Origin: Thermohalobaculum sp039821125
Lineage (GTDB): Bacteria > Pseudomonadota > Alphaproteobacteria > Rhodobacterales > Rhodobacteraceae
Reading direction: 5' to 3'
Length of the DNA: 64,000 nt
Assembly: GCA_039821125.1 (NCBI GenBank)
Contig: JBCBOR010000006.1
Coordinates: forward strand, 59,840-123,839
Shown here: in pieces, positions 9,298 to 18,353 of the stretch
Numbering within the stretch: the first letter of the stretch is position 1
Layout: each line of letters starts with the position of its first letter
Translations under genes and position numbers: made by a program
The notes under the pieces: model-generated
What the model was told of the DNA's origin: nothing
Databases searched by the model: none
Seen by the model: the letters and a program-made list of their open reading frames with translations, nothing else

Positions 9298-9633
9298 TGT
9301 CTGTCGGTCCTGTCACTGGTGGCTGTTTCTCGGGTTTCGGCCATGACGCTGATTGCGTCGACAAACAGGCAGGCAAGATCGCCCGCCCAAGACAGTGCCC
9401 CGGACGCGGTCGGTCTTTGGCATCGCTATGTGATTCGCGATCATGCCCTTTCTGGCGGCCCATCGGGTTTGAGGACGATCTTGGGCATGATCGCGAATCA
9501 CATGGCGATGCCAAAGACCGGCCGCGTTCGGGGCATTGTCTTGGGCGGGCGATCTTGCCTGCCTGTTTGTCGACGCGGGCAGCGTCATGGCCGAAACCCG
9601 AGAAACAGCCACCGGTGACAGGACCGACAGACA
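9298..9633. repeat. Large inverted repeat, 151-bp arms with a 34-bp centre
   Basis: The left arm is 9298–9448 and the right arm 9483–9633, with the loop at 9449–9482. The arms are near-perfect reverse complements, differing at only a handful of positions by eye. Matching landmarks are GGCTGTTTCTCGGGTTTCGG in the left arm and its complement near 9590–9610, and the paired AAGATCGCCCGCCC and GGGCGGGCGATCTT. The unit is not a recognised insertion sequence and I see no transposase. It could form a very long stem in RNA or single-stranded DNA. Confidence 0.85.
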
Positions 9634-9754
9634 GGCAGGCAAGATCGCCCGCCCAAGACAATGCCCCGAACGCGGCCGGTCTTTGGCATCGCCATGTGAT
9701 TCGCGATCATGCCCTTTCCGGCGGCCCATCGGGTTTGAGGACGATCTTGTGCAT
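9631..9754 (+). repeat. Third, partial copy of the inverted-repeat unit
   Basis: From CAGGCAGGCAAGATCGCC onward this segment repeats 9366–9489 in direct orientation and includes the loop sequence (CCCATCGGGTTTGAGGACG). It shares variants with the right arm rather than the left (for example GAACGCGGCCGG), so it probably arose from the right arm. It abuts the right arm with a few bases of overlap. Confidence 0.8.
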
Positions 9755-9810
9755 GAAATTCTCAACAGTGCCGTTGGTTGCCGCTTCGATCGTATGGAAT
9801 GTGCCCGCTT

Positions 9811-9826
9811 TGTGACGGGTGTCACA
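9811..9826. promoter_or_regulatory. CRP/FNR-type palindrome
   Basis: The sequence TGTGACGGGTGTCACA has perfect TGTGA–N6–TCACA half-sites, matching the classical CRP consensus. It lies about 290 bases upstream of the sugar transferase start. Binding by a CRP-like protein is inferred from the motif alone. Confidence 0.5.
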
Positions 9827-9973
9827 CATGGGTTTTGGGAATTTTAATAGGGTTGTGGTCGGAGGGTGATTCGCCGATGTCGGGAAGATCTCACATTCAT
9901 GTTGAAAGCTGTGCGCAGCCTCTTGCGCGCGTGGATGTTCGACTGAACCCGTATAGGTTGTCAGGTGACTGCT

Positions 9974-9988
9974 ACAGGTTGAACCTGT
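9974..9988. promoter_or_regulatory. Perfect dyad ACAGGTT-G-AACCTGT
   Basis: A 7-1-7 palindrome sits about 130 bases before the sugar transferase. A weaker AACC–N6–GGTT dyad at 9946–9959 places a second AGGTTG exactly 21 bases (two helical turns) upstream. This arrangement suits cooperative binding of a dimeric regulator. The regulator is unknown. Confidence 0.45.
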
Positions 9989-10115
9989 GCGACAGTTACA
10001 ACACATTGCCGCGGTGCAACATGGTTTCCCTTTCGTAAATTGCGAGATTTTGGTAAGAGTGAGGCGTGGGCGTGGTGATGGTTGGACGTATTTCCGTTTT
10101 GTATCGGGGGAGTGA

Positions 10116-10805
10116 GTGGTGGTTTCCAAGGTGATTTCGGGCTCTGGCTCAAGAAATGAGAACAGGTCTTCCGGGGGAATTCACAATACCCGCAACGGCT
10201 TCTTGAAACGAGTATTTGACTTCAGCGTCGCTCTTGCGCTTCTCGTGCTGCTGTTGCCGGTAATGACTGTGATTGCGCTGGCGATCATGGTGCAGGACGG
10301 GCGTCCGTTTTTCTTTGGGCATCGCCGGGTCGGACGGAACGGCAAGGCCTTCACCTGCTGGAAGTTCCGCACGATGGTGCGCGATGCGGATGCGCGTCTG
10401 GCCGAGCTTCTGGCGCGCGATCCCGCCGCGCGGCAGGAATGGGAGGCGACGCGCAAGCTGAAGGAGGATCCGCGGATCATCCCCGGCATCGGCCCCTTCC
10501 TGCGCAAGTCCAGCCTCGACGAGCTGCCGCAGTTCTTCAACGTCCTTCTTGGCGAGATGAGCCTGGTCGGGCCGCGTCCGGTCGTGACCGAGGAGCTGGA
10601 GATGTACGGCTCGGCGCGCGCGCTCTACACCTCGGTGCGTCCGGGTGTGACGGGGCCGTGGCAGATCGGCAGCCGCAACGATGACGATTACGAGGATCGG
10701 GTGTCCAAGGATGTCGACTATGTCGAGAACTGGTCGTTCGCCCGGGATGTCGAGATCGTCGTGAAAACCGCGGCGGTGCCGTTCAAGCAGAGCGGGGCGT
10801 ACTGA
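10116..10805 (+). CDS. Undecaprenyl-phosphate sugar-1-phosphate transferase (ExoY/PssY-like)
   Basis: This initiating glycosyltransferase of the bacterial sugar transferase (polyprenol phosphoglycosyltransferase) family would place the first sugar-1-phosphate on undecaprenyl phosphate for exopolysaccharide synthesis. At 229 aa it has the single re-entrant membrane segment (FDFSVALALLVLLLPVMTVI), then FFFGHRRVGRNGKAFTCWKF and RTMVRDAD. The catalytic region is RKSSLDELPQFFNVLLGEMS followed by LVGPRPV, and the C-terminal signature is YTSVRPGVTGPWQI. The GTG at 10116 has GGGGGAG in front. No other polysaccharide genes adjoin it in this window. The long upstream region with dyads suggests tight regulation. 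Confidence 0.93.
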   Translation: MVVSKVISGSGSRNENRSSGGIHNTRNGFLKRVFDFSVALALLVLLLPVMTVIALAIMVQDGRPFFFGHRRVGRNGKAFTCWKFRTMVRDADARLAELLARDPAARQEWEATRKLKEDPRIIPGIGPFLRKSSLDELPQFFNVLLGEMSLVGPRPVVTEELEMYGSARALYTSVRPGVTGPWQIGSRNDDDYEDRVSKDVDYVENWSFARDVEIVVKTAAVPFKQSGAY

Positions 10806-10953
10806 TCCGGAAAAGGTCGCGGATCGGACGGGTCCGGTGACGCGCCCGGCGGGGCCGGGTGTCGAAGATCCGGTGAGCCGGAACGAGCCGAATGCCGAAG
10901 GGTCGCCTGACGACGCGCCGGATGTCGACGCAGCGGATGTCGGCGCTACGGTC

Positions 10954-11232
10954 TCAGCGGTTGCGGGAGGTTTCCGACAGCTGTGCCTGCTCGCGCTCCG
11001 TCCGGGCACCGGACCAGCGTTTCCAGAGCCGCGGTCCTGCGCTGACAAGACAGGCGATGCCCGGGACAAGGACCGCGCTCGAGACCCAGGCCAGCACAGC
11101 CGCACTGCCCGTGGAGAAGCCCAGCGACACCAGAACCGCGAAACAGATGCCGATCCCGGCGATGCCGGCGACCACGATGCCGATCAGGGAGCTTGCCCGC
11201 GAAGTGTCCATGCCGATTGCCAGTACGTCCAT
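10954..11232 (-). CDS. Small two-helix membrane protein
   Basis: I do not recognise this 92-residue product. Two hydrophobic segments (LIGIVVAGIAGIGICFAVLV and AAVLAWVSSAVLVPGIACLV) are separated by a short turn, and a basic, polar C-terminus (RLWKRWSGARTEREQ) probably faces the cytoplasm. Third codon positions are strongly GC, as in real genes here, which is the main support. The start at 11232 has GGGGAC just before it. It is convergent with the sugar transferase. Confidence 0.65.
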   Translation of the reverse strand: MDVLAIGMDTSRASSLIGIVVAGIAGIGICFAVLVSLGFSTGSAAVLAWVSSAVLVPGIACLVSAGPRLWKRWSGARTEREQAQLSETSRNR

Positions 11233-11463
11233 GTCCCCAACGAACGCATGAATTGTGGCGTTTTTTTAACGTTACCCGGTTTTGCCACAGCACTGGTTCC
11301 ATGCGCTATGGCCCGAAGGTATGGTCAGCGCCCGAGGATTGCAACGCCGGAGCGGCAAATAAAGCTATAAATGGATGTCAATTCGAGTATTAATGGTCAT
11401 TTCCAGAGGCAGAAAACAACCTTGTGAAGAGCAACCCGCTGGGATGTGGAGAAAAAATAGAAA

Positions 11464-11808
11464 ATGCGGAACATTACGGCGACATGGGTCCTTGGGGTCC
11501 TGATCCTGGCCGGGGCGGGCGCAGGCCCCTCGGATCTGCGGGCGCAATCGGCCTCGACCCCGTCCGATGATGTCAGTGTCGAGGATGTCGACAACGCCGC
11601 GCGCTCGATCGCGCGGTACTGCCGAATCATCGTCACCCGCATGGACGATCTGATCAACGAGGACTGGGCGACCCAGGATCTCGGCGCGCTCGCCTCGGTC
11701 TGGGACGCGCTGAACTGTCACCAGGTGTTCGGCTTTGACCCGGCGCCGCAGGAGCAGGGCGCGCAGGGTTCGGGCGGGGCGGGACCGCCGCGCTGGATCG
11801 TGCGCTGA
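11464..11808 (+). CDS. Small secreted protein of unknown function
   Basis: The 114-residue product begins with a signal peptide (MRNITATWVLGVLILAGAGA…LRAQS). A helical acidic segment follows (SVEDVDNAARSIARYCRIIV), with two Cys residues (about 52 and 87) that could pair, and a Gly/Gln-rich tail. GTGGAG precedes the start by about 14 bases. It resembles no family I can name. It is followed by the lytic transglycosylase gene on the same strand. Confidence 0.6.
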   Translation: MRNITATWVLGVLILAGAGAGPSDLRAQSASTPSDDVSVEDVDNAARSIARYCRIIVTRMDDLINEDWATQDLGALASVWDALNCHQVFGFDPAPQEQGAQGSGGAGPPRWIVR

Positions 11809-11903
11809 CCTGCCCCGGGGCCGGTCGAGAGCGGCAGGGCGGCGCAGACCCCTTTATGCGGGCGGGCCGATCTGGCAAAATCCGTGCGGGGCGTGAACGT
11901 GGG

Positions 11904-12578
11904 ATGGGTATGATGTGTATACGATCCGTGGGCCGGGGTGTTCTGGCGGCGGCTCTGTTATGGGCGGGCGGTCTGTCCCAGGCCGAGGCCGCGTCCTATC
12001 GCTGGTTCTGGCAGATCGTGCCGGCGCGGATCGCCGATGGCTCGCGCGACCGCGCCATCGATGCCGTCGCCGCGGCCCGTGACGAGAACCGCCGCGGGCT
12101 CTATCGATCGTCGCGCCAGGCCGAGGCGGTTCTGGGCACCTGGACCCGCGAGATCGCGACGGCGGCGCATGCCTCGCGCCTGTCCGAGGCGCTGCTCGCG
12201 GCGCTGGTGATGGTCGAATCTGCCGGCAACGCGAAAGCGGTGAGCCATGCGGGGGCGCAGGGTCTGGGGCAGCTGATGCCCGGCACGGCCCGCCATCTCG
12301 GCGTGCGCGATGCGTTCCACCCCGCGCAGAACCTGCGCGGTGCGGCGGCCTATCTCTCGGATCTGCTGGACATGTTCGGCGGCGATCTGGTGCTGGCCCT
12401 GGCGGCGTACAATGCCGGTGAGGGCGCCGTGATGCGCCACAAGGGCGTGCCGCCCTATGCCGAGACCCGGGCCTATGTGCCCAAGGTGCTCAGCGCCTTC
12501 CTGCTCGTCCAGAGCCTGTGCGCCGCCGAGCTGTCCTACGATCCCCGGACGGAATGCCCGATCGTCCCGGTACCCTGA
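11904..12578 (+). CDS. Lytic transglycosylase, SLT domain
   Basis: This periplasmic peptidoglycan-cleaving enzyme of family 1 lytic transglycosylases has about 224 aa. A signal peptide (VGRGVLAAALLWAGGLSQAEA) precedes a helical linker and the SLT fold. The catalytic Glu is in ALVMVESAGNAKAVS, followed by AGAQGLGQLMPGTARHLGV and LALAAYNAGEGAV. The start lies among three ATGs at 11904, 11910 and 11913, and the longer frame from 11856 has no advantage. The last 25 bases overlap the next gene, a lipoprotein, so the pair is probably one operon acting in the cell envelope. Confidence 0.88.
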   Translation: MGMMCIRSVGRGVLAAALLWAGGLSQAEAASYRWFWQIVPARIADGSRDRAIDAVAAARDENRRGLYRSSRQAEAVLGTWTREIATAAHASRLSEALLAALVMVESAGNAKAVSHAGAQGLGQLMPGTARHLGVRDAFHPAQNLRGAAAYLSDLLDMFGGDLVLALAAYNAGEGAVMRHKGVPPYAETRAYVPKVLSAFLLVQSLCAAELSYDPRTECPIVPVP

Positions 12579-13324
12579 GCCGGGGCCTTCTGGCGGGGGC
12601 CCTGTCCCTCGCGCTTGCCGCCTGCCAGCCACAGGAGCGCCCGGCGCCATCCGCCCCGGAGACCGTGGAGACCGCGGAGGCTGTGGTCCCGCCGGCCCCG
12701 CCCCCTGCGCCGCCGCCGGAGCCCGTCTTCCTGCCGGACCGGACCTATGCGGTGCTCGAGATCGACGCGGCCGTGCCCGCGTGGATCTATGCGCTCTGCG
12801 ATGTGACCGTGCTGCGGCGCTACCGGCTGCGCTACAACCGGCAGAACCTGCCGACCTGCTCGTCGCGCGAATTGCTGATCGGCGTCGCCCGGGCCGGAGA
12901 CCAGAGCCCGGGTGCCGGGGCCGTGCTCGGGGATGGGCGGCGCGTGCTGATCTGGGAGGTCTTCGATCTCGCCGCGGGAGACAGCGCCGCCCCCTTGCCC
13001 GGGCGCTACGCGCTGGCAGCGCTGTCGCGCGAGGCGGACACGATCGAAGTGCTGACCGGCCGCGTCCCGGTCTACCGGATCACGCCGGGCCGCATCCACT
13101 ATCTCGGCCGCGCCGATGCCGACGGCACCATCCTGGCCCGTGATGCGGACGCCTTCGCCCGGGCCTTCCGCGCCCGCTTCCCCGAACTTGCCCGCACGCG
13201 CATCGACACAAGCCCCCTCGAAGGCCTCGACGTCCGCTGCGATACCGGACCCGGCAGCACAGAAACCAGAATCACAGGCTTCAACTGCATCGGAAAACGC
13301 ATCAATAATCTCAGATTTGAATGA
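12554..13324 (+). CDS. Lipoprotein of unknown function
   Basis: The ATG at 12554 lies inside the end of the transglycosylase gene and opens a lipoprotein signal with the lipobox SLALAAC. A Pro-rich spacer (PPAPPPAPPPEP) links it to a domain of about 190 aa. That domain has paired Cys, an RYRLRYNRQNLPTCSSREL segment and a C-terminal CDTGPGS…GFNCIGKR region. No named family is evident. Overlap with a lytic transglycosylase suggests a partner or inhibitor in peptidoglycan turnover, which is inference only. Confidence 0.7.
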   Translation: MPDRPGTLSRGLLAGALSLALAACQPQERPAPSAPETVETAEAVVPPAPPPAPPPEPVFLPDRTYAVLEIDAAVPAWIYALCDVTVLRRYRLRYNRQNLPTCSSRELLIGVARAGDQSPGAGAVLGDGRRVLIWEVFDLAAGDSAAPLPGRYALAALSREADTIEVLTGRVPVYRITPGRIHYLGRADADGTILARDADAFARAFRARFPELARTRIDTSPLEGLDVRCDTGPGSTETRITGFNCIGKRINNLRFE

Positions 13325-13951
13325 GGCCGGACCTGTCTCGGTTTTCTCTGCGGAAAGGCCGCCTTGGGGTCGGTCTTCGGGTGGAAGCACGGCGATCAGT
13401 TCGCGCCTGCGCCTCTATTTCTGAAACCATCGGGCACCGAAATCGTGATTCCGGTCGCTCCGAGTGTCGCCGTGCTGTGCGCGCTGCCTTGCGGCGCGTC
13501 AGGATGGCCGGGGGCAGAGCGCGACATGGCAGACAGCGCTCGCCTTGGGAAGCTGATGTTGCTGCCATCATCGCCACCTCCATCCGTTGACGATCCGGCT
13601 GCTGACCCTCCGCACGCGGCCCCCTTGGCGACCTCTAGTCGCCAGAGTGCCTATTGTTGACCCTCTGTTCGGCATCGACGCGAACTCGGACGTCGGTTGC
13701 ATGTGCCAGCCTCAGACCGTCGAGCCGGAGGCGCAGCAGAACGCGCAGCGTCTCACCGACACTTTGTACGGTCAGCACTGCCGGGTCCTGCCGGTCTCGG
13801 ACCGTGGCGGGCAAGCGGCGCAAGTCTTCTCGGCGCTGCAAGACATATTTGTGTGTTCAATCAGGCATTTTGATCCGGAAGGAGATTGTACGGTGAGTAC
13901 AGTGAAGTAACGTGTAAGGCGTCGAAACGGCTCAACCCAAAGGGTTCCTGC
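13325..13951. other. Long intergenic region before the efflux operon
   Basis: No frame on either strand gives a recognisable product. I looked for the divergent TetR/AcrR regulator often found beside RND adaptors and did not see one. The right end holds a small dyad and the likely promoter of the adaptor gene. Confidence 0.45.
13887..13901. promoter_or_regulatory. TGTAC-N5-GTACA dyad before the efflux adaptor
   Basis: Perfect 5-bp arms separated by five bases lie 50 bases upstream of the chosen adaptor start. The size and position suit a TetR-type operator, but no such regulator is encoded nearby. If translation began at the TTG at 13886, the dyad would be coding. Confidence 0.3.
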
Positions 13952-15073
13952 ATGCATCCTCGTTCTCTCTTGCCATTGATCATGGCAATCACCGCGTTGG
14001 CGGCAGGCCCTGTGCATGCGCAGCAAGGCCCGATGCCGGTCGATGTCGCGAAGCCGATTTCTGAACGGATTGTCGACTGGGACGAATACACCGGCAGGTT
14101 TGAGGCAGTGGACCGTGTCGAATTGCGGTCCCGCGTCTCGGGCTATCTGCAGGAGATCCTGTTCACCGATGGCCAGCTGGTCGACAAGGGCGATGTTCTT
14201 TTCGTTGTCGATCCGCGCCCGTTCGAGGCGACCTATGCCCGGGTTGACGCTGAACTGAAGGCGGCGGAAGCCGAACTGGCGCTTGCAACCTCTGAACTCG
14301 AGCGCAGCGAGCAACTCGTTGCCAACCGCACGGTCGCGCGCAGCACGCTGGACTCCCGCGTTGCCGCCAAGCTGAGGGCCGAGGCGCAGGTCGCCGTTGC
14401 CAAGGCCGCGCTGAGGGAAGCGGGGCTTGATCTTGAGTTTACCGAGGTCAAAGCGCCGTTTGCCGGACGGATCTCGGATAGCCGGGTCGATCTGGGTAAC
14501 CTCGTTGTGGGGTCCGAAACGGTGCTCGGCACCATCATTGTGACCGACCCCGTGCATCTGGTTTTCACGGCATCTGAGGCAGATTTTCTGAAGTACTCTC
14601 GCCTGAACGCTGCCGGATCGCGGCCAAGCTCCCGCACCACGCAGAACGAGGTCCAGGCGCGGTTGATCGACGAGGAAGGCTGGCCCCATGTCGGCAAGAT
14701 GGACTTCGTCGACAACGAGCTCGACACCGGCACGGGGACGATCCGCGGCAGGGCGATCTTCGACAACAAGAACGATCTGCTCACTCCAGGCCTGTTCGCG
14801 CGCCTGCGGCTGATCGGGTCCGGCGCGTATGACGCTCTGCTGGTACCCGACGATGCCATTCTGGCGGATCAGGCGCGCCGGATCGTCATGGTTGTGGACG
14901 GCGAAGGCACGGTATCGGCGCGGGTGGTGGACCTTGGCCCGCTCTATCGCGGCATGCGGGTGATCAACAGCGGACTTGAGGCAGACGATCTTGTCGTTGT
15001 CGCAGGGGTGCTGCGCGCCCGGCCGGGCGGCAAGGTCATGCCGACCGAAACGACTCTGGAGTTTCCGGAGTAG
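13952..15073 (+). CDS. RND efflux periplasmic adaptor (AcrA/MexE type)
   Basis: This membrane fusion protein of about 373 aa links an RND pump to an outer-membrane channel. The ATG at 13952 starts a signal peptide (LLPLIMAITALAAGPVHAQQ). The barrel–lipoyl region follows with VDRVELRSRVSGYLQEILF and DGQLVDKGDVLFVVDPRPFE, then an alpha-helical hairpin rich in Ala, Glu and Arg. The second lipoyl half is EVKAPFAGRISDSRVDLGNLV, and a beta-barrel with TIRGRAIFDNKNDLLTPGLF completes it. There is no lipobox. The pump gene starts 27 bases after the stop. Confidence 0.93.
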   Translation: MHPRSLLPLIMAITALAAGPVHAQQGPMPVDVAKPISERIVDWDEYTGRFEAVDRVELRSRVSGYLQEILFTDGQLVDKGDVLFVVDPRPFEATYARVDAELKAAEAELALATSELERSEQLVANRTVARSTLDSRVAAKLRAEAQVAVAKAALREAGLDLEFTEVKAPFAGRISDSRVDLGNLVVGSETVLGTIIVTDPVHLVFTASEADFLKYSRLNAAGSRPSSRTTQNEVQARLIDEEGWPHVGKMDFVDNELDTGTGTIRGRAIFDNKNDLLTPGLFARLRLIGSGAYDALLVPDDAILADQARRIVMVVDGEGTVSARVVDLGPLYRGMRVINSGLEADDLVVVAGVLRARPGGKVMPTETTLEFPE

Positions 15074-15100
15074 GCGCAGCGCCAAAACAAGGAGCGCGCC

Positions 15101-18100
15101 ATGCGCCTCACGCATTTCTTCATCGACCGGCCAATCTTTGCGACGGTGATTTCGGTCATCATCACACTGATCGGGGCGGCTGCGTATTTCGCGCTGCCGG
15201 TCACCCAGTACCCGCAGATCGCGCCGCCGACGATCAACATCACCGCGGTCTACCCCGGGGCCTCGGCCGAGACGGTGGCCGATACCGTCGCGACCCCGAT
15301 CGAACAGGAGATCAACGGCGTCGACGGCATGCTCTACATCGTGAGCCAGTCGACCGGTGACGGGCGTGTCTCGATCAACGTGGTGTTCGAACTGGGCACC
15401 GACCTCGACGAGGCGCAGGTCCTCGTGCAAAACCGGGTGTCGATCGCCGAACCACGTCTGCCCGAACCGGTGCGCCGTTTGGGGGTGAACACGCAGAAAT
15501 CCTCGCCCGATCTGATGATGGTCATCCACATGTACTCGGATGATGGGTTGCGCGATCAGCTCTACGTGTCGAACTATACGATCACCCAGGTCATTGATCG
15601 CCTGGCGCGGATCGACGGTGTCGGGCAAGCGCGGCTTTTCGCCGAGCGCGCCTATTCGATGCGGGTCTGGCTCGATCCCAACCGTGTCTCTGGCTTCGGG
15701 ATGACTGCCGGTGAGGTCGTGAATGCCCTGCGTGCCAACAACGTGCAGGTCGCCTCGGGCGTGCTGAACCGTCAGCCCGTTCCTACGCAGTCGGCTTACG
15801 AGCTTTCGGTCGAGACACAGGGCCGTCTGATCGATCCCGCGCAGTTCGAGAACATCGTCGTCAAGACAAGCGAGACAGATGGCCAGGTCCGCGTGCGCGA
15901 TATCGGACGCGTCGAGTTGGGCGCGCAGGACTACTCGACAATCGGCTATCTCGACAAGAACACGGCTCTCCCCATCCTGATCTTCCAGCAGCCCGGCTCG
16001 AATGCGCTGCAGACAGCGGAAGCGGTGCTTGCCGCGATGGACGAGATGGCCGAGGCATTCCCCGCTGGGATCGCCTATGACGTGATCTACAACCCGACCG
16101 AGTACATCGAAGAGTCGGTCACCGCGGTCTACGAGACGCTGTTCGAGGCCGTGCTGCTGGTCGTACTGGTGATTGTCGTCTTCCTGCAGTCGATCCGCGC
16201 TTCGATCATTCCGATCCTGGCGATCCCGGTGTCGCTGATCGGAACTTTTGCCGTCATGCTCGCCTTTGGCTTCTCGCTGAACAACCTCACGCTGTTCGGG
16301 CTGGTTCTTGCGATCGGGATCGTCGTCGATGATGCGATCGTCGTTGTCGAGAACATCGAGCGTTATCTGCGCGAGGGCCTGTCCCCGCGCGATGCCGCGC
16401 GCAAAACCATGGACGAGATCACCGGCGCGCTGGTTGCGACCTCGCTTGTGATGATGGCGGTGTTCATCCCGTCGGCTTTCCTCGAGGGGATCACCGGACA
16501 GTTCTTCCGGCAGTTTGCCCTGACCATCGCCGTTGCAACGGCTATCTCGACCCTGGTCTCCCTCACATTGTCGCCTGCGCTTGGCGCGGCTCTGCTGGCA
16601 GCGCCGGACGGCAAGACGCCAAAATCGGGAGCGGGCCGGGTCTGGGCCCTGGTCACGGCACCGGTTCGCGCCTTTGGCCGCGCGTTCAACTGGGGGTTCG
16701 ACCGTCTCGCGGGAGGCTATGGCGGCCTGGTGCGCCGCATGTTGCGGGTCAGCGCCCTCGTGCTGATCGGCTATCTGGGTCTGGTCTGGCTGACTGCCGA
16801 GCAGTTTCGCAACGCGCCGACAGGGTTCATCCCGGATCAGAACCAGGGCTATCTGATCACCGTCGTCCAGCTTCCCCCCGGCGCGTCACTGGACCGGACA
16901 GATCAGGTCGTGCGTCAGGCAACGCAGATCATACTGGATCACCCGGGAACGGCGCATACCGCGGGCTTCGCGGGGTTTGATGGCGCGACCTTCACGAATG
17001 CCTCCAATGGCGGGGCAATCTTCTTCACCTTCAAAGGCTTCGACGAGCTCGCGGAAATGGGTCTGACCCAGGAGAAGATCCTGCAGGAGGTGCAGGGCGC
17101 ACTCTTCCAGATCAAGGATGCCTTCGTTTTTGTCATTGCTCCTGCGCCCGTGCGTGGTGTGGGGACCGGGGGCGGCTGGAAGCTCTACGTTCAGGATCGC
17201 CGCGGGCGGGGGCTTCCGGCGCTCGAAGATGCCGCAAAGGGTTTTGCCGGCGGCGCCAATCAGGTCGACGGGTTGGCGCGGGTCTTCACGCTGTTCAACA
17301 CGGCAACGCCCAAGGTTTTCGCCGATATTGACCGGGTGAAAGCTGAGCAATTGGGCGTCACGCCCGATCAGATCTTCGAGACGCTCGAGGTCTATCTCGG
17401 CTCGGCCTTCGTGAACGATTTCAACTTCCTTGGCCGCACCTTCCGGGTGACCGTTCAGGCCGATGGCGAGTATCGCGACGATGTGCGCGATATCGAGAAC
17501 CTGCGAACCCGGACGGCAAGCGGCGGGATGATGCCGCTGGGATCGGTTGCAACGTTCCAAAATGTCACCGGGGCTTACCGCGTGGCGCGCTACAACCTTT
17601 TCCCCGCGGCTGCGGTACAAGGCTCGACCCTGCCGGGCGTGTCGACAGGTGAGGCGATCGAACGCCTCGAAGCGCTGGCCGAGAGCCAGCTTCCCGACGG
17701 CTTCGGCTTTGAGTGGACCGAGCTTGCGCTGCAGGAGAAGAATGCCGGCAACACGGCAATCTATGTCTTCATCCTTGCCGTCGCCTTCGTCTTCCTCGTT
17801 CTCGCGGCGAAATACGAGAGCTGGATCCTGCCGCTGTCGATCATCCTGATCGTGCCAATGTGTCTGCTCTCGGCGATCTCGGGGGTGCTTTGGCGCGGGA
17901 TGGACAACAACATCCTGACCCAGATCGGACTTGTGGTGCTGGTGGGGCTGGCGGCGAAGAACGCCATTCTGATCGTCGAGTTCGCCAAGCAGATGGAAGA
18001 CGGTGGCAAGAAGAGGTCCGAGGCTGCGGTGCTCGCCGCGAAACTGCGGCTGCGTCCGATCCTGATGACATCCTTTGCCTTCATCCTGGGCGTCGTGCCC

Positions 18101-18283
18101 TTGATGCTGGCGACCGGCGCGGGCGCGGAGATGCGGCAAGCCCTCGGCACCACCGTCTTCTTCGGTATGTTGGGGGTGACCGGTTTCGGGCTGCTGCTGA
18201 CACCGGTCTTCTATGTGGCGTGCCGCTATCTCGGCGATCTTCTGACCTGGCGGTCGCCGAGAAAGGCCGAGGCGGAACCCTGA
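15101..18283 (+). CDS. RND multidrug efflux pump (AcrB/MexF type)
   Basis: The inner-membrane proton-driven drug pump has 1060 aa, the full length for HAE1-type RND proteins. The N-terminus FFIDRPIFATVISVIITLIG is family-typical. The proton-relay Asp pair lies in VLAIGIVVDDAIVVVENIER, and the relay Lys in GLAAKNAILIVEFAKQMEDG. Large periplasmic porter loops flank these. GGAGC precedes the ATG. No TolC-like gene adjoins, so the outer-membrane partner must be encoded elsewhere. Efflux of antibiotics, dyes or detergents is the family role, and the actual substrates are not predictable. Confidence 0.95.
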   Translation: MRLTHFFIDRPIFATVISVIITLIGAAAYFALPVTQYPQIAPPTINITAVYPGASAETVADTVATPIEQEINGVDGMLYIVSQSTGDGRVSINVVFELGTDLDEAQVLVQNRVSIAEPRLPEPVRRLGVNTQKSSPDLMMVIHMYSDDGLRDQLYVSNYTITQVIDRLARIDGVGQARLFAERAYSMRVWLDPNRVSGFGMTAGEVVNALRANNVQVASGVLNRQPVPTQSAYELSVETQGRLIDPAQFENIVVKTSETDGQVRVRDIGRVELGAQDYSTIGYLDKNTALPILIFQQPGSNALQTAEAVLAAMDEMAEAFPAGIAYDVIYNPTEYIEESVTAVYETLFEAVLLVVLVIVVFLQSIRASIIPILAIPVSLIGTFAVMLAFGFSLNNLTLFGLVLAIGIVVDDAIVVVENIERYLREGLSPRDAARKTMDEITGALVATSLVMMAVFIPSAFLEGITGQFFRQFALTIAVATAISTLVSLTLSPALGAALLAAPDGKTPKSGAGRVWALVTAPVRAFGRAFNWGFDRLAGGYGGLVRRMLRVSALVLIGYLGLVWLTAEQFRNAPTGFIPDQNQGYLITVVQLPPGASLDRTDQVVRQATQIILDHPGTAHTAGFAGFDGATFTNASNGGAIFFTFKGFDELAEMGLTQEKILQEVQGALFQIKDAFVFVIAPAPVRGVGTGGGWKLYVQDRRGRGLPALEDAAKGFAGGANQVDGLARVFTLFNTATPKVFADIDRVKAEQLGVTPDQIFETLEVYLGSAFVNDFNFLGRTFRVTVQADGEYRDDVRDIENLRTRTASGGMMPLGSVATFQNVTGAYRVARYNLFPAAAVQGSTLPGVSTGEAIERLEALAESQLPDGFGFEWTELALQEKNAGNTAIYVFILAVAFVFLVLAAKYESWILPLSIILIVPMCLLSAISGVLWRGMDNNILTQIGLVVLVGLAAKNAILIVEFAKQMEDGGKKRSEAAVLAAKLRLRPILMTSFAFILGVVPLMLATGAGAEMRQALGTTVFFGMLGVTGFGLLLTPVFYVACRYLGDLLTWRSPRKAEAEP

Positions 18284-18353
18284 GGAAGAGCGTGTTCTTT
18301 CAGCGCCCCTCCTTCGGCCTGCGTCATCGATCCAGACGTCGTGTTCCGCGGCG

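Larger units (their letters stand above)
9168..10115. other. Gene-less repeat and regulatory region upstream of the sugar transferase
   Basis: I find no credible gene here. The left part (9298–9754) is built from three copies of one sequence, two of them inverted. The right part (9755–10115) is less GC-rich and holds dyads that look regulatory. Frames that cross the repeat are open only because of its composition and encode no known domain. Confidence 0.6.

Noticed and set aside
9285..9847. Several overlapping frames across the inverted repeat with repeated peptide segments
   Set aside because: The repeated peptides simply mirror the DNA repeat read in both directions. There is no start signal and no known domain.
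13587..13910. A frame of 107 codons before the efflux adaptor, considered as a regulator
   Set aside because: There is no helix-turn-helix on either strand, and the predicted protein has no regular pattern.
13772..15628. Long minus-strand frame over the efflux adaptor and pump start
   Set aside because: It has no domain features, and the plus strand encodes recognisable RND proteins.
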